A stretch of DNA of 64,000 nt from Butyrivibrio proteoclasticus B316 (GTDB lineage Bacteria; Bacillota; Clostridia; Lachnospirales; Lachnospiraceae): positions 2,656,001 through 2,720,000 of the forward strand of contig NC_014387.1 in NCBI RefSeq assembly GCF_000145035.1. The letters are read 5' to 3'. Shown in pieces: positions 25,585 through 34,581 of this stretch; position 1 is the first letter of the stretch; the number at the start of each line of letters is the position of its first letter. A model generated the notes under the pieces. It was not told the origin of the DNA. It searched no databases and saw nothing but the letters and a program-made list of their open reading frames with translations. The position numbers were made by a program, and so were the translations under genes.

Positions 25585-25821
25585 TCAGATATCTACCCCA
25601 TATTTTTTTATTATTTCTATTCCTTTTTCAAATGAACTAAAATCAATTACATCGTCCATTTCCATCATGATGTCAAAGCTTTCCTCTAGCGTTGCTATAA
25701 GATCCATATGACCAACAGAATCCCACTCTTTAACATCCTGATACTTTAATCCAATCGCCTGCTCTGTAGTCACAGAAAAACACTCAACAAACGCCTCCAA
25801 ATACTTTTCATAATTAGTCAT
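25585..25821 (-). CDS. Acyl/peptidyl carrier protein
   Basis: A 78-residue acidic, helical protein with the phosphopantetheine attachment motif WDSVGHMDL (Ser35). It is the size of DltC or a free-standing acyl carrier protein. It lies between the transketolase genes and the Fe-S aldo/keto-reductase gene, 12 bases upstream of the latter. The AMP ligase at 22959-24458 probably loads it; the LuxE/LuxC pair could also draw from it. No phosphopantetheinyl transferase is seen in the window. Confidence 0.85.
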   Translation of the reverse strand: MTNYEKYLEAFVECFSVTTEQAIGLKYQDVKEWDSVGHMDLIATLEESFDIMMEMDDVIDFSSFEKGIEIIKKYGVDI

Positions 25822-25825
25822 ATCG

Positions 25826-26797
25826 TTATATCTCCATTAATTTTTTTATTATGTTATTCGCTATTTGTTCTGCCCCAAAATTACTCACATTGAGCAATTC
25901 TTTATAATCTCGCGTTTTAGGATAACCATCCCTTATTCCTACAAACATCTGAACAGGATGCTTTTTTTGGGTCACCAGATATTCAGATACTGCACTCCCT
26001 AAGCCACCATTTATCATATGCTCTTCCATTGTCACAATTAGCTTATAATCCATAAGCTCATTTATTGAATCTTTGTCTAATGGGGTCAATGTATGCATAT
26101 CTATTAGTTTTGCAGAATACCCATTTTTTTCTAATAAATTCACAACCTCAATTCCACATGCAACCATAGTTCCTGTCGCAATAATCGCAATTTCTTTTCC
26201 ATCAATAATACAATTTGCTTTTCCAATTTCAAACTCAAAACTTGAGTCAAATACAATTGGACATTCTGCGCCGCCTGTCAGCCTGATATATGTGGGTTTA
26301 TCATAATCAACTACTTTTTCAAGCATTAACGTCAGCTCTGCACAATCAGCAGGTGATAAAATAGTTATTCCAGGAATCACCCTTAAATTCGCAATATCCT
26401 CCAACGCCATATGTGAAGGTCCAAATCTGCCATCTGAAAGTCCACCTCCAACACCAATCAATTTAATAGGCAATTCCATATACCCCATATTCATTCGAAT
26501 CTGGTCCAAGCACCTGGAAGTAATAAAAGTTGCGTATGACTCAGCAAAAACGGTATAGCCCTCTTTTGCCATTCCCGCTGCTACTCCAATAAGATTTTGT
26601 TCAGCTATCCCTACATCGACAAACTGATCCGGTATGTCACGTGAATACGCTTCTCCACCAAAATAACGTGCCATATCCGCTGTGGCTATGATAATATTTG
26701 AATTGCTTATAGCTAATTCCTTCAGAACCATACCACAAGTCCTACGCATTCCTAGCATAGACCATTTTCTACAATTCTTATGCGTTATTTCAATCAC
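25826..26797 (-). CDS. Transketolase-like C-terminal subunit (second pair)
   Basis: A 323-residue protein that makes up the pyrimidine-binding and C-terminal domains of a split transketolase. The conserved VGIAEQNLIGVAAGMA carries the Glu that activates thiamine diphosphate. It pairs with the N-terminal subunit encoded just upstream, overlapping it by 8 bases. A GTG start at 26797 aligns with the N-terminus of the paralogue at 27592-28572. Split transketolases transfer a two-carbon ketol unit between sugars; in secondary or glycan clusters they build unusual carbon skeletons. Confidence 0.88.
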   Translation of the reverse strand: MIEITHKNCRKWSMLGMRRTCGMVLKELAISNSNIIIATADMARYFGGEAYSRDIPDQFVDVGIAEQNLIGVAAGMAKEGYTVFAESYATFITSRCLDQIRMNMGYMELPIKLIGVGGGLSDGRFGPSHMALEDIANLRVIPGITILSPADCAELTLMLEKVVDYDKPTYIRLTGGAECPIVFDSSFEFEIGKANCIIDGKEIAIIATGTMVACGIEVVNLLEKNGYSAKLIDMHTLTPLDKDSINELMDYKLIVTMEEHMINGGLGSAVSEYLVTQKKHPVQMFVGIRDGYPKTRDYKELLNVSNFGAEQIANNIIKKLMEI

Positions 26798-27611
26798 TTT
26801 TTTTCAGTTCATCCTTTGCTTTAAAGTATTGTTCATCCGTCAAAAAATTACTGTGCCACTCTGTAGCATTTTCAGCAAATGAAATACCTTTCCCTTTAAC
26901 AGTATTTGCTATTATCACCTTTGGAATGCTGTTTCTATCTGATAAGGCTCTTATCAATTGCTCAAAACTATGACCATCAATTTCTACTACATCAAATCCA
27001 TAACTTTCCCAGTTTTCTTTCAATCGATTTCCGTCTTGTACATCCTTTGTCCTACCATCAAACTGTAACCCATTTTTATCTACTATAGTCACAACATTAT
27101 TAAGTCTGTAATGCTGTATTGTATGCGCAGCTTCCCATACTTGCCCCTCATTACACTCACCGTCTCCAAGTAGAACATACACATTTGCATTATTGTTTTT
27201 CTTTTTGAGTGCCAGCGCCATCCCTGCTCCAATTGATAAACCCTGCCCAAGGCTTCCGCCAGAAACTTCTATCCCATATGAATCATTCATTTTGGGATGT
27301 TCACACAATAATGAGCCATCTTTAAGCGCATTTTTAATTTCGTATTCAGGAATAATCCCTTTTTGATGCAATACTGCATACAAAGCCATCGCCGCATGTC
27401 CTTTGCTCAGAATAAATCTATCTCTATCACTCCGCTGAACAGCCTCAGGGCATTTCATTATTCCCATATATAGTGCAACAAGTATCTCCACGCATGACAT
27501 ACTCCCGCCTAGATGAGCACCTCTTTTACCAGCATTATATGTCATTTCCACTATATCAATCCTTACACTAGTTGCTATTTTCTTTAATTCATCAATTGAT
27601 CGCTCTATCAT
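26790..27611 (-). CDS. Transketolase-like N-terminal subunit (second pair)
   Basis: A 273-residue thiamine-diphosphate-binding subunit with the signature GDGECNEGQVWEA and a downstream VDKNGLQ that completes the GDG...N motif. Substrate-binding histidines occur in KRGAHLGGSMS and SKGHAAMALY. It overlaps the upstream gene by 20 bases and the downstream C-terminal subunit by 8 bases, so the pair is made together. Its sequence differs enough from the other N-terminal subunit (28565-29374) that the two pairs probably act on different substrates. Confidence 0.88.
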   Translation of the reverse strand: MIERSIDELKKIATSVRIDIVEMTYNAGKRGAHLGGSMSCVEILVALYMGIMKCPEAVQRSDRDRFILSKGHAAMALYAVLHQKGIIPEYEIKNALKDGSLLCEHPKMNDSYGIEVSGGSLGQGLSIGAGMALALKKKNNNANVYVLLGDGECNEGQVWEAAHTIQHYRLNNVVTIVDKNGLQFDGRTKDVQDGNRLKENWESYGFDVVEIDGHSFEQLIRALSDRNSIPKVIIANTVKGKGISFAENATEWHSNFLTDEQYFKAKDELKKSD

Positions 27612-28572
27612 TGCTTATAATATTCTCAATCCTTTTTACTATAGCGTCAGTATATAAGCCACACTCTTTTCTAACATATTCTTTATTACCAACTGTAGGA
27701 AAAACATCATGAATACCTATCTTTTCTATTCTTGGTCTTTTATCAAGGCAATCATAATAATCTGAAATAGCGCTTCCGAGACCACCAATAACACTATGTT
27801 CCTCAATAGAGAAAATAAGCTGCGAATTACAAATAGTTTTTAATATTTCTTCATCGATAGGCTTAATGGTATGCATGTTTATTACTCCAATACTAATTTC
27901 CTTTTCCTTAAAAATATCTGATACAGCGATTGCTTCATGTACCATCCGCCCAGTTGCAATTATGTTGATCTTTGAAAGACTTCTTAGAGTAACAGCTTTC
28001 CCAATAGCAAAGTCATAATCTTCATCATATACCGGCAAAGAATTTACCCCATCCGATAATCTTATATAAGCCGGGCCTATATAAGAAGACATTGCTTTAA
28101 TGCAATAATATGCCTCAAGAGCATCCGCCGGCGATAAAATAAGCATATTAGGAATTGCCCGCATGATTGCAATATCTTCTATGGCATAATGAGTATTACC
28201 GAACATCCCCATCGCTACTCCCGCGGATATTCCTAGTAGTTTAACATTTGCCTTCTGATAGCCCAAGTTATGCCTGATCTGCTCATACCCACGCATCGTC
28301 AAAAACGTAGCAAATGAAACTGCAAATACATTATTATCCTCAAATGCCATTCCAGACGCTACGCCTATTAAACTCTGTTCAGCAATTCCAACATTTATAA
28401 ATCTATCCGGATAATTATCCATTACTCGCTTTAATCCAGCGGTAACCCCTAGATCTGCTGTTATGACGTATATATTGCTATATTCTTCAATACTTTCATA
28501 AATTGCCACTCCACAAGCTGTACCAGATTGTCCTAATCTTGACCAGCTTCTTATTTTCTTTTTTTCAACCAT
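27592..28572 (-). CDS. Transketolase-like C-terminal subunit (first pair)
   Basis: A 326-residue protein, paralogue of 25826-26797. It has VGIAEQSLIGVASGMAF with the catalytic Glu and the GNTHYAIEDIAIMR and SPADALEAYY segments of the family. GGAG precedes ATG 28572, and it overlaps its N-terminal partner by 8 bases. Two complete split transketolases in tandem inside one glycan operon is uncommon. They could act in sequence, or one could form a heteromeric complex with the other. Confidence 0.88.
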   Translation of the reverse strand: MVEKKKIRSWSRLGQSGTACGVAIYESIEEYSNIYVITADLGVTAGLKRVMDNYPDRFINVGIAEQSLIGVASGMAFEDNNVFAVSFATFLTMRGYEQIRHNLGYQKANVKLLGISAGVAMGMFGNTHYAIEDIAIMRAIPNMLILSPADALEAYYCIKAMSSYIGPAYIRLSDGVNSLPVYDEDYDFAIGKAVTLRSLSKINIIATGRMVHEAIAVSDIFKEKEISIGVINMHTIKPIDEEILKTICNSQLIFSIEEHSVIGGLGSAISDYYDCLDKRPRIEKIGIHDVFPTVGNKEYVRKECGLYTDAIVKRIENIISNDRAIN

Positions 28573-29374
28573 TCATAATCTCCAGCTTAGCTTTTACATA
28601 CATATCCTCTGTCAGAACCCCATGGTGCCATCCCGGATCATTTTCCATAAAAGAAACTCCCTTGCCTTTAACAGTATCTGCTATAACACATAATGGTTTA
28701 TCTTCCATAGAAATATCTAGTTTATCAGCAATTTCATCCGCATTATGTCCATCTACCGATACAACACTGCACCCAAATGCTTCAAACTTTTCCCTGTAAT
28801 CATCTATTCCAGCCACTAATGATACAGGGCCATCTGACTGAAGCTTGTTATTATCTACTATAATTACCAAATTATTCAGTTTATAATGAGAAGCTATCAT
28901 CAGGCTTTCCCAAATTGTTCCTTCTTCGCATTCTCCATCTCCCAAGACCAGAAACACTTTATTATTCCTATTATGTTTCTTTATCGAAATAGCCATTCCC
29001 ACTGCGACAGGAGCTGCCATTCCTAAACTCCCCCCTGAAAAATCAATGCCTATATCTATATTTCTTTTTGGATGGCCTGCCAATTGGGATCCATTTTTTT
29101 CAAATTGTTTCAAATCATCGATTTTCAGACTTCCTACTTCTACCAAAGCAGAATAATAAGCTAAAACACAATGTGCTTTTCCAACTATAATTCTATCTAT
29201 TTCTGAATGATCACCAACTAACTTGGCTGTTCTTCCAAACAAAGCTGCAAATATCTCAATGCAAGATAACCCTCCGCCAAGGTGTGCTCCTAAAGCACCT
29301 GCGTTATATGCCATATCAATTGAATTTAGTCGCATTCTTTTTGACATTTCTTTTAAATTTTTTATTTCAGCCAT
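28565..29374 (-). CDS. Transketolase-like N-terminal subunit (first pair)
   Basis: A 269-residue thiamine-diphosphate-binding subunit with GDGECEEGTIWESL and VDNNKLQSDG, and HLGGGLSC and VGKAHCVLAYY for substrate binding. AAGGTGG precedes ATG 29374. It begins 8 bases after the LuxC-like reductase stop, which ties the transketolase step to aldehyde formation. The family expects a ketose donor and an aldose or aldehyde acceptor; the aldehyde made by LuxE/LuxC is an attractive acceptor, but that is inference. Confidence 0.88.
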   Translation of the reverse strand: MAEIKNLKEMSKRMRLNSIDMAYNAGALGAHLGGGLSCIEIFAALFGRTAKLVGDHSEIDRIIVGKAHCVLAYYSALVEVGSLKIDDLKQFEKNGSQLAGHPKRNIDIGIDFSGGSLGMAAPVAVGMAISIKKHNRNNKVFLVLGDGECEEGTIWESLMIASHYKLNNLVIIVDNNKLQSDGPVSLVAGIDDYREKFEAFGCSVVSVDGHNADEIADKLDISMEDKPLCVIADTVKGKGVSFMENDPGWHHGVLTEDMYVKAKLEIMNG

Positions 29375-29382
29375 TTTCCACC

Positions 29383-30582
29383 TTAATACATAATTACTCT
29401 TGAAAGGGTTTCAAGCACATTGCATCCATCCCAAAAAATATCCAAAGAAAGAGCTTGTCCAACATCCACGATTCTATCTATTCCTTTAATATTTCTCTGT
29501 AAAATACTAGAGAGAATTTCATTTTTATTCACACCATAAACTACACACGTCTGTATTTTTTCATCATCAAAATATTGAATCATTTCATCGATTTTATTCA
29601 CATGAATATTGAAAAATTCCCCACACTTTCCTCTATATTTTTCTATATCCGAATTTGGATCATTTAAATCATATGCATATAGCACGTTGCTATATCTATT
29701 TACAGAATCAATTTTTTTCTCTGCAGCCATTCTGCATAAGTGCTCAAATTTGTCACTAACAACTATTTCCGATAATTGATATTTTTTGCTTATTTCCTTT
29801 AGCCTTGAGAAAAAAATATCTTTAGCTGACTCGGATGAATTGCCTAACCAAAAGATCATATGTGGTGATGAACAAGCATTTTGATCAACTAAAAAAGTGT
29901 CATTATAGAATCTGTGACATATTTCTACAATTTCCTCTTCATTTGCATTTAAAATGGCATCAGAATTAAATACAGCAAAAGAATACCTATCTGCAAAAGC
30001 TACCTCTATGCTCCTAGGTTTACACTCAAAGCCACGTACTTTTTTTATCGTTGAGTCACCACCCCAAATAACTTTGGCATCACATTTTGACAAAAATGCT
30101 CCTGTAATATCATCACGATTTCGTTCATACAAAACTATCTGATTAGTATCTTTTATAAACAATAATTCTGGATTTTGTTTGATAACTTTCTCTGACGCTT
30201 CGCATATTATTTTTGTTTGTTCAAATCTTTTAGAGGAAACTTTAACAATATTTGAATTACCAGATAGCAGTCCAAAGACCCATGAATAAGCAAAATTAAT
30301 AGGAATATTAGATGGGGTGATATGAAATACAAGCCCTCTCCCAAATCTATAAAACTCGCTACTGCCTATATTTGTTCTCTGCTTTAATCTATCTAAATTC
30401 GCTTTCCTGATAAAGAATGCAAATGTATGAATATCCGAGTACGCCCTTGTATCTCTATTTGTCCTTAGTTCTTTCGACAATAAATCTAAAAAGCTACATA
30501 CTTTATCATCAAAAACACTAAAAGGCTTAAAAGAACAATCTGCATTACCAAAAAGAATCTCTGCTCCATTCTCAGTAAACAT
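29383..30582 (-). CDS. LuxC-like acyl-CoA/acyl-protein reductase
   Basis: About 399 residues of the LuxC acyl-CoA reductase family (aldehyde dehydrogenase superfamily). The catalytic cysteine is C238 in VDQNACSSPH, the hallmark of LuxC. HITPSNIPINFAYSW near 88-102 is the conserved nucleotide-binding turn. LuxC takes an acyl group from LuxE and reduces it with NADPH to an aldehyde. ATG 30582 has GAGG 8 bases upstream and overlaps the LuxE-like gene by 11 bases, so the pair is made as a unit. No luciferase (LuxAB) is nearby, so the aldehyde is not for light but probably a sugar or lipid precursor. Confidence 0.9.
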   Translation of the reverse strand: MFTENGAEILFGNADCSFKPFSVFDDKVCSFLDLLSKELRTNRDTRAYSDIHTFAFFIRKANLDRLKQRTNIGSSEFYRFGRGLVFHITPSNIPINFAYSWVFGLLSGNSNIVKVSSKRFEQTKIICEASEKVIKQNPELLFIKDTNQIVLYERNRDDITGAFLSKCDAKVIWGGDSTIKKVRGFECKPRSIEVAFADRYSFAVFNSDAILNANEEEIVEICHRFYNDTFLVDQNACSSPHMIFWLGNSSESAKDIFFSRLKEISKKYQLSEIVVSDKFEHLCRMAAEKKIDSVNRYSNVLYAYDLNDPNSDIEKYRGKCGEFFNIHVNKIDEMIQYFDDEKIQTCVVYGVNKNEILSSILQRNIKGIDRIVDVGQALSLDIFWDGCNVLETLSRVIMY

Positions 30583-31633
30583 CACTACATCCTCTGATTT
30601 CTGCTTGTTTCACTCGTCCAAGAAGCTTTATATATTTCCCCTTTCTTCCACATGGACAGTCATCATGGCCTAATATCATTCCCATATCTTCTGTGAGTAT
30701 GGAATGTCCCGGATAAGAAATCGGAATAGTTGAAATGACTTGTATAAGTCCAGATTCTCCAACCTCAGCTTCAGAGAAATCCTCTTTTCTTCTAATTATG
30801 ACATCTGAATAGTTGCTAACGTGCAAATGACCGTATTCACACTCCATATAGATGCATCCTGTCTGCTCTACCATGCCGTAATAGTCGTGAACTCTACTAA
30901 TCCCAAATCTCTCTTTTAAACATTCTTTGAATCTATCATTGTTAACTTTCTCAAGTTCAAGTTTTTTCCATCCGCCACCATGAATCAGAATTGAGTTTTC
31001 AAATGATATTTCCCTATCTCCAAAAGCTTTATAAAAAAACTGCCAAATCATTGATGTAAAACCAAAAATCAATATTTTTTCATCATGATGTTTGTCAATA
31101 AACTCTTTCACACCATTTATATCAAAGCTCATATCTTCCTTAAGAGCAAAAAAACGATCTGAGCCTGCTATAGAAAATCCCAGTATTGCAGCTCCACGAA
31201 CTGCCAACATTGTTCGATCTCGTAAAACGCTTTTATTATCGATAATAAGCATTGGAAGTCTCTTAGTACCAATAAAATCAGACAGTATTTTTATCATTAC
31301 TTTTTGTTGTCTGGCTGCAGTTTCCTTATCAAGATATATCCGCGAAGGTTGTGACCCTGTTGTTCCTGAAGATGTCATTACCTTTATAATCTCATCTCTG
31401 TTAACGCTATATAAATCTAGTTCCTTAAAAAGCCTTACAGGTAAAAAAGGAACATCCAGTATAGTGCCTGCTTCTTTATACCCTCCAAGTAACACATCTA
31501 TTACATTGCGATATTCTTGGCAATTATGATAATGATAGTTACTCAATTCATTAAGATATGGCAATAATAATTTTTCTTTATCTGATACCTCCAATGCATA
31601 GGGCTGGTAATTATAGAGTTCTTCAAATATCAT
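30572..31633 (-). CDS. LuxE-like acyl-protein synthetase
   Basis: A 353-residue member of the LuxE/PaaK acyl-protein synthetase family. The ATP/AMP loop is TSSGTTGSQPSRIY (87-100). The last residues EIRGCSDVY carry C349, matching the C-terminal cysteine that holds the acyl group in LuxE. The enzyme activates a carboxylic acid as acyl-AMP, moves it to its own Cys and passes it to LuxC. It overlaps the aminotransferase gene by 4 bases (ATGA) and the LuxC-like gene by 11. The acid it uses is unknown; the family includes long-chain and short-chain users. Confidence 0.9.
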   Translation of the reverse strand: MIFEELYNYQPYALEVSDKEKLLLPYLNELSNYHYHNCQEYRNVIDVLLGGYKEAGTILDVPFLPVRLFKELDLYSVNRDEIIKVMTSSGTTGSQPSRIYLDKETAARQQKVMIKILSDFIGTKRLPMLIIDNKSVLRDRTMLAVRGAAILGFSIAGSDRFFALKEDMSFDINGVKEFIDKHHDEKILIFGFTSMIWQFFYKAFGDREISFENSILIHGGGWKKLELEKVNNDRFKECLKERFGISRVHDYYGMVEQTGCIYMECEYGHLHVSNYSDVIIRRKEDFSEAEVGESGLIQVISTIPISYPGHSILTEDMGMILGHDDCPCGRKGKYIKLLGRVKQAEIRGCSDVY

Positions 31634-32733
31634 ATCAATGAGATAATCCTTTCTAAATCGTACTCTTCCATCCCTTCGTAGATAGGAAGAACAAGTATTT
31701 TCTCAGCGAGTTTTCTGGCATTATCAATTTTTTCATTCCTATACCTATTTTTAAAGCATACGTGATCAGCTGTAACCGGGCAAAAATACTTTCTAGGAAA
31801 GATTCCTTTTTCTCTTAATTTCAGGTTCAGTTCATCTCGAGATAAAGAATAATCACTTTCAACAATAATGGGCATATAACCATAACTTTTATTTACATCT
31901 GCCTGCTCATCAAAAAGGCTTATCCCTTTCACATTCATAAGTAATCTTCTATAGGTATCATAAACATATCTTCTGGCAGCAATGGCATCATTTATGTGTG
32001 TCAAATTGCACAGTCCCATAATTGCAGAAAACTCATTCATCTTGGCATTTGCCCCGACAGAAACTACCAATTCCTCATCTCTTATTCCAAAATTTTTAAG
32101 ATTATAGAGTTTTTCATATATCTCGTCATTTTTACAAACTACGGCGCCACCTTCAATGGTGTGGAATACCTTCGTTGCGTGAAAGCTGAATATAGATGCA
32201 TCTCCATAATTACCGATTCCCACACCGTTTAGCTTTTCACCGAAAGCATGGGCTGCATCATAAATTACTTTTAATCCGTATTTATCTGCAATCTTTTGAA
32301 TGGCATCTACATTACAAATATTGCCGTAGACATGAACAGGCAGAATAGCCACAGTATTTTCTGTGATAAGATCTTCTATCTTATTTTCATCTATAGTTCC
32401 GTCAGACAATTTTATGTCGCAAAACACTGGTTTTAACCCATTTCTAACAATCGCGTGAGTGGTAGAAATAAATGTAAATGGAGTAGTAATGACTTCGCTG
32501 CCTCTTGGAAAATCAAATGTCTGAATGACCATTTCCAGAGCCATGTGTCCATTAACCATAAGCGATATCTGTGGAACATCCAAATAATCAGCCAGTTCTT
32601 TTTCCAATCGCTGATGATATTCGCCCATGTTAGTAAGCCATCGTGATTCCCACAATGGCTTTATAGCTTCACAGTATTCTTCATAACTTGGCATTGACGA
32701 TCTGGTGACAAAAATCTCTTTGCGATTATTCAT
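31630..32733 (-). CDS. DegT/DnrJ/EryC1-family aminotransferase
   Basis: A 367-residue PLP enzyme. The internal aldimine lysine is K188 in FSFHATKVFHTIEGG, and the phosphate/pyridoxal contacts are NGHMALEM and IYDAAHAFG. DegT enzymes aminate keto-sugars bound to nucleotides, giving amino sugars such as those in O-antigens and flagellin glycans. Here the product could be acetylated by the PglD-like enzyme. It is the first gene after a promoter (32790-32818) and a strong terminator, so it appears to open the glycan operon. The final acceptor may instead be the LuxC/transketolase product. Confidence 0.9.
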   Translation of the reverse strand: MNNRKEIFVTRSSMPSYEEYCEAIKPLWESRWLTNMGEYHQRLEKELADYLDVPQISLMVNGHMALEMVIQTFDFPRGSEVITTPFTFISTTHAIVRNGLKPVFCDIKLSDGTIDENKIEDLITENTVAILPVHVYGNICNVDAIQKIADKYGLKVIYDAAHAFGEKLNGVGIGNYGDASIFSFHATKVFHTIEGGAVVCKNDEIYEKLYNLKNFGIRDEELVVSVGANAKMNEFSAIMGLCNLTHINDAIAARRYVYDTYRRLLMNVKGISLFDEQADVNKSYGYMPIIVESDYSLSRDELNLKLREKGIFPRKYFCPVTADHVCFKNRYRNEKIDNARKLAEKILVLPIYEGMEEYDLERIISLI

Positions 32734-32789
32734 ATTATCTCAAGCTTCTGTTCTTCCTGGTATTATTGTTCCGCTAACTCGATATATTA

Positions 32790-32818
32790 ATTTTAATGCA
32801 ATTTCGTATATTTAACAA
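32790..32818 (-). promoter_or_regulatory. Sigma-A-type promoter of the glycan operon
   Basis: On the minus strand TTGTTA (32813-32818) and TAAAAT (32790-32795) are separated by exactly 17 bases, about 57 bases before the aminotransferase ATG. It lies just after the terminator of the upstream secreted-protein unit, so a new transcript must start here. The match is partial and needs mapping. Confidence 0.5.
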
Positions 32819-32839
32819 CATTTCATACTATCATATATC

Positions 32840-32867
32840 AAAAAAGCGGGTGGCATTCGCCACCCGC
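32840..32867 (-). terminator. Strong rho-independent terminator
   Basis: On the minus strand GCGGGTGGC and GCCACCCGC (32859-32867 and 32846-32854) form a perfect 9-bp GC-rich stem with a 4-base loop, followed by six T residues (32840-32845). It lies 22 bases after the stop of the secreted-protein gene and separates the flagellar-type unit from the glycan operon. Confidence 0.92.
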
Positions 32868-32889
32868 AAGAAAAATGTAGTTTTCTTAT

Positions 32890-33948
32890 TTACTTAACTT
32901 CAGCATAGTAATCCACTGAGTTTGCAGTTACTTTGAAGTTCTTAACACCATTAAAGATTATATTCTGTTCATCCTCTGAGAGGTCTTTAATAGTTGTGTC
33001 AGTGTAGCCCCATGCAGTATAAACATCTTTCCATGTAACCTTTACATAGCCATCTTCATTATCTGAAACAGTAGTTACTGCCTTACCATTTACAAGGATA
33101 GCTGTAGGCTTTGTTGTTCCAAAGCCACCCTCAACATCAGGCTTTGAAATATAGAAATTTTCACCTTCAACTAAAACGCTTGCTTCTTTGCACTCTCTAA
33201 TTCCAGTAGGAGTGAATTTTACTGAAAGAGATGGCATTGTAAGTGCTGTTTTAACTTTGTTAGATATGCTATACCATGTTGTCTCAGCAGCATCTGTATT
33301 AAGCGCTGCAGTAACAGCAAACTCGTATTTAGGAAGATCTGTAGCATCAGTTTTTATAGTATATGTATATGTGCCATCATTGTCCTTAACTTCATACTCA
33401 TCAGCTGCTGAAAGAGCTACATTCTTAAATGTTACACCAGTTTCGTCAAGTGGTTTCTCAACCTCATTATCTGCAAGAAGTCCAAAATACAATCCTGTAG
33501 CATCATCACCAGTGCCACTAAAGTCTTTAGTTTTAGAATATCCTGCAGCATATGTCGCAGAACCCTTGACAAGCTTAGCTTCAATATCCAAAACTATGCC
33601 CATTGAGCTCTTGTTAGTAATTGTAAGTGCATCACTTGTTCCTGCATAATCAAGACCATCTAAAGTTGAAGCAAATAAAACCTTAGCGCCATCTTCAATC
33701 TTCTTGTCTGGATGAGCCTCTGCAACTAGTCCATAAGGATCAGTAGTGAATGCAAGTGTTTTTGTAAGTGCATCACCTGTAGGAACTGCAACTGCGTAAA
33801 CATCCTTATCTACAAATGCACTAGTACCTGCTCCAGTAACCTCTACGGCGGCATCCTCGTCTCCTGCTGTTGCAAATGCTGTAACACCACATCCAAGTGT
33901 CATTACTGCTGCCATTCCTAAAGCTACAAATTTCTTAAAATTGTACAT
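32890..33948 (-). CDS. Secreted beta-rich protein in a sigma-28-controlled unit
   Basis: A 352-residue protein with a clear Sec signal peptide (MYNFKKFVALGMAAVMTLG, cleavage likely after AFA near residue 27). The mature part is rich in Thr, Asp, Ala and Val with beta-strand patterns (ALTITNKSSMGIVLDIEAKL, YTYTIKTDA) and only one Cys, so it looks like an exported, repeat-poor surface or filament protein; the TNKSSMG segment recalls WxL-type surface proteins but no WxL motif is present. AGGAGG precedes ATG 33948. It is the second gene after a sigma-28 promoter and ends at a strong terminator. It may be a surface protein made together with flagella. Family unknown to me. Confidence 0.75.
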   Translation of the reverse strand: MYNFKKFVALGMAAVMTLGCGVTAFATAGDEDAAVEVTGAGTSAFVDKDVYAVAVPTGDALTKTLAFTTDPYGLVAEAHPDKKIEDGAKVLFASTLDGLDYAGTSDALTITNKSSMGIVLDIEAKLVKGSATYAAGYSKTKDFSGTGDDATGLYFGLLADNEVEKPLDETGVTFKNVALSAADEYEVKDNDGTYTYTIKTDATDLPKYEFAVTAALNTDAAETTWYSISNKVKTALTMPSLSVKFTPTGIRECKEASVLVEGENFYISKPDVEGGFGTTKPTAILVNGKAVTTVSDNEDGYVKVTWKDVYTAWGYTDTTIKDLSEDEQNIIFNGVKNFKVTANSVDYYAEVK

Positions 33949-33982
33949 AATAAAATCCTCCTTGATTATGTGTATATTATTC

Positions 33983-33998
33983 CGTCCATCCTTGGACG
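33983..33998 (-). promoter_or_regulatory. Intercistronic hairpin
   Basis: CGTCCA (33983-33988) and TGGACG (33993-33998) form a 6-bp stem with a 4-base loop between the two genes of the sigma-28 unit. There is no T tract, so it is more likely an RNA-processing or stability element that adjusts the ratio of the two products than a terminator. Confidence 0.35.
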
Positions 33999-34011
33999 AA
34001 TAGTTACCAAT

Positions 34012-34581
34012 TTAATTCACCGTCACATTGACACCAATGTTTACAAAGGTAAGCTCATTTTGTTCTTCGTCAACCAAGTGATAGACCACTGTGCAAACAT
34101 AAGTGCCTGCCTTTAATGGTTTGTCTAATTTAAAACCTCTTATCTCTGCACCGAGCTCCAGTACAGGAGATGAATATACTATTTCTTCAGTATTATCAAC
34201 TACAAGATCAAAGTATATCGGGGTCTCATTAGACTGATCATTTTTGACATATGCATTTTTAGTTTCGAGTGTATCCGCAGAAAATTCCCAATCAGAATTC
34301 TGAGATACTGTATAGCTTTGTGGAATATTCTTTCTTGATTCCTGATCTTCTTCCATCTCAGCTAATACTTCATCCACATTTTCAGCAGTGATTACTTCCT
34401 TAGGCTTTTGTTCAGGTTTCTGAGCTGCTTGTTTTTCTCTATTGGTCTTAACAAGAAGTGCGGCCATGGCAGTAACTGCTATGATGAGGACGCAAAAGAC
34501 AACAGCGACAATAGCAATTATAAGCTTTTTCTTACCATCTCCTTTCCCTCTGTTTTCGATGTTTGTTGTTTCAGAGCTCAT
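34012..34581 (-). CDS. Membrane-anchored extracytoplasmic protein of the sigma-28 unit
   Basis: A 189-residue protein. After a short charged cytoplasmic tail (MSSETTNIENRGKGDGKKK) comes one membrane helix (LIIAIVAVVFCVLIIAVTAMAAL, about 20-42), a charged linker (EKQAAQKPEQKPKE) and an outer beta-sandwich-like domain (SDWEFSADT, YFDLVVDNTEEIVY, GTYVCTVVYHLVD). ATG 34581 is chosen because GGAGGG lies 6 bases upstream; the longer frame adds 18 residues without a ribosome site. It precedes the secreted protein, and the two share a sigma-28 promoter. It could anchor or assemble the secreted partner. Family unknown to me. Confidence 0.75.
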   Translation of the reverse strand: MSSETTNIENRGKGDGKKKLIIAIVAVVFCVLIIAVTAMAALLVKTNREKQAAQKPEQKPKEVITAENVDEVLAEMEEDQESRKNIPQSYTVSQNSDWEFSADTLETKNAYVKNDQSNETPIYFDLVVDNTEEIVYSSPVLELGAEIRGFKLDKPLKAGTYVCTVVYHLVDEEQNELTFVNIGVNVTVN

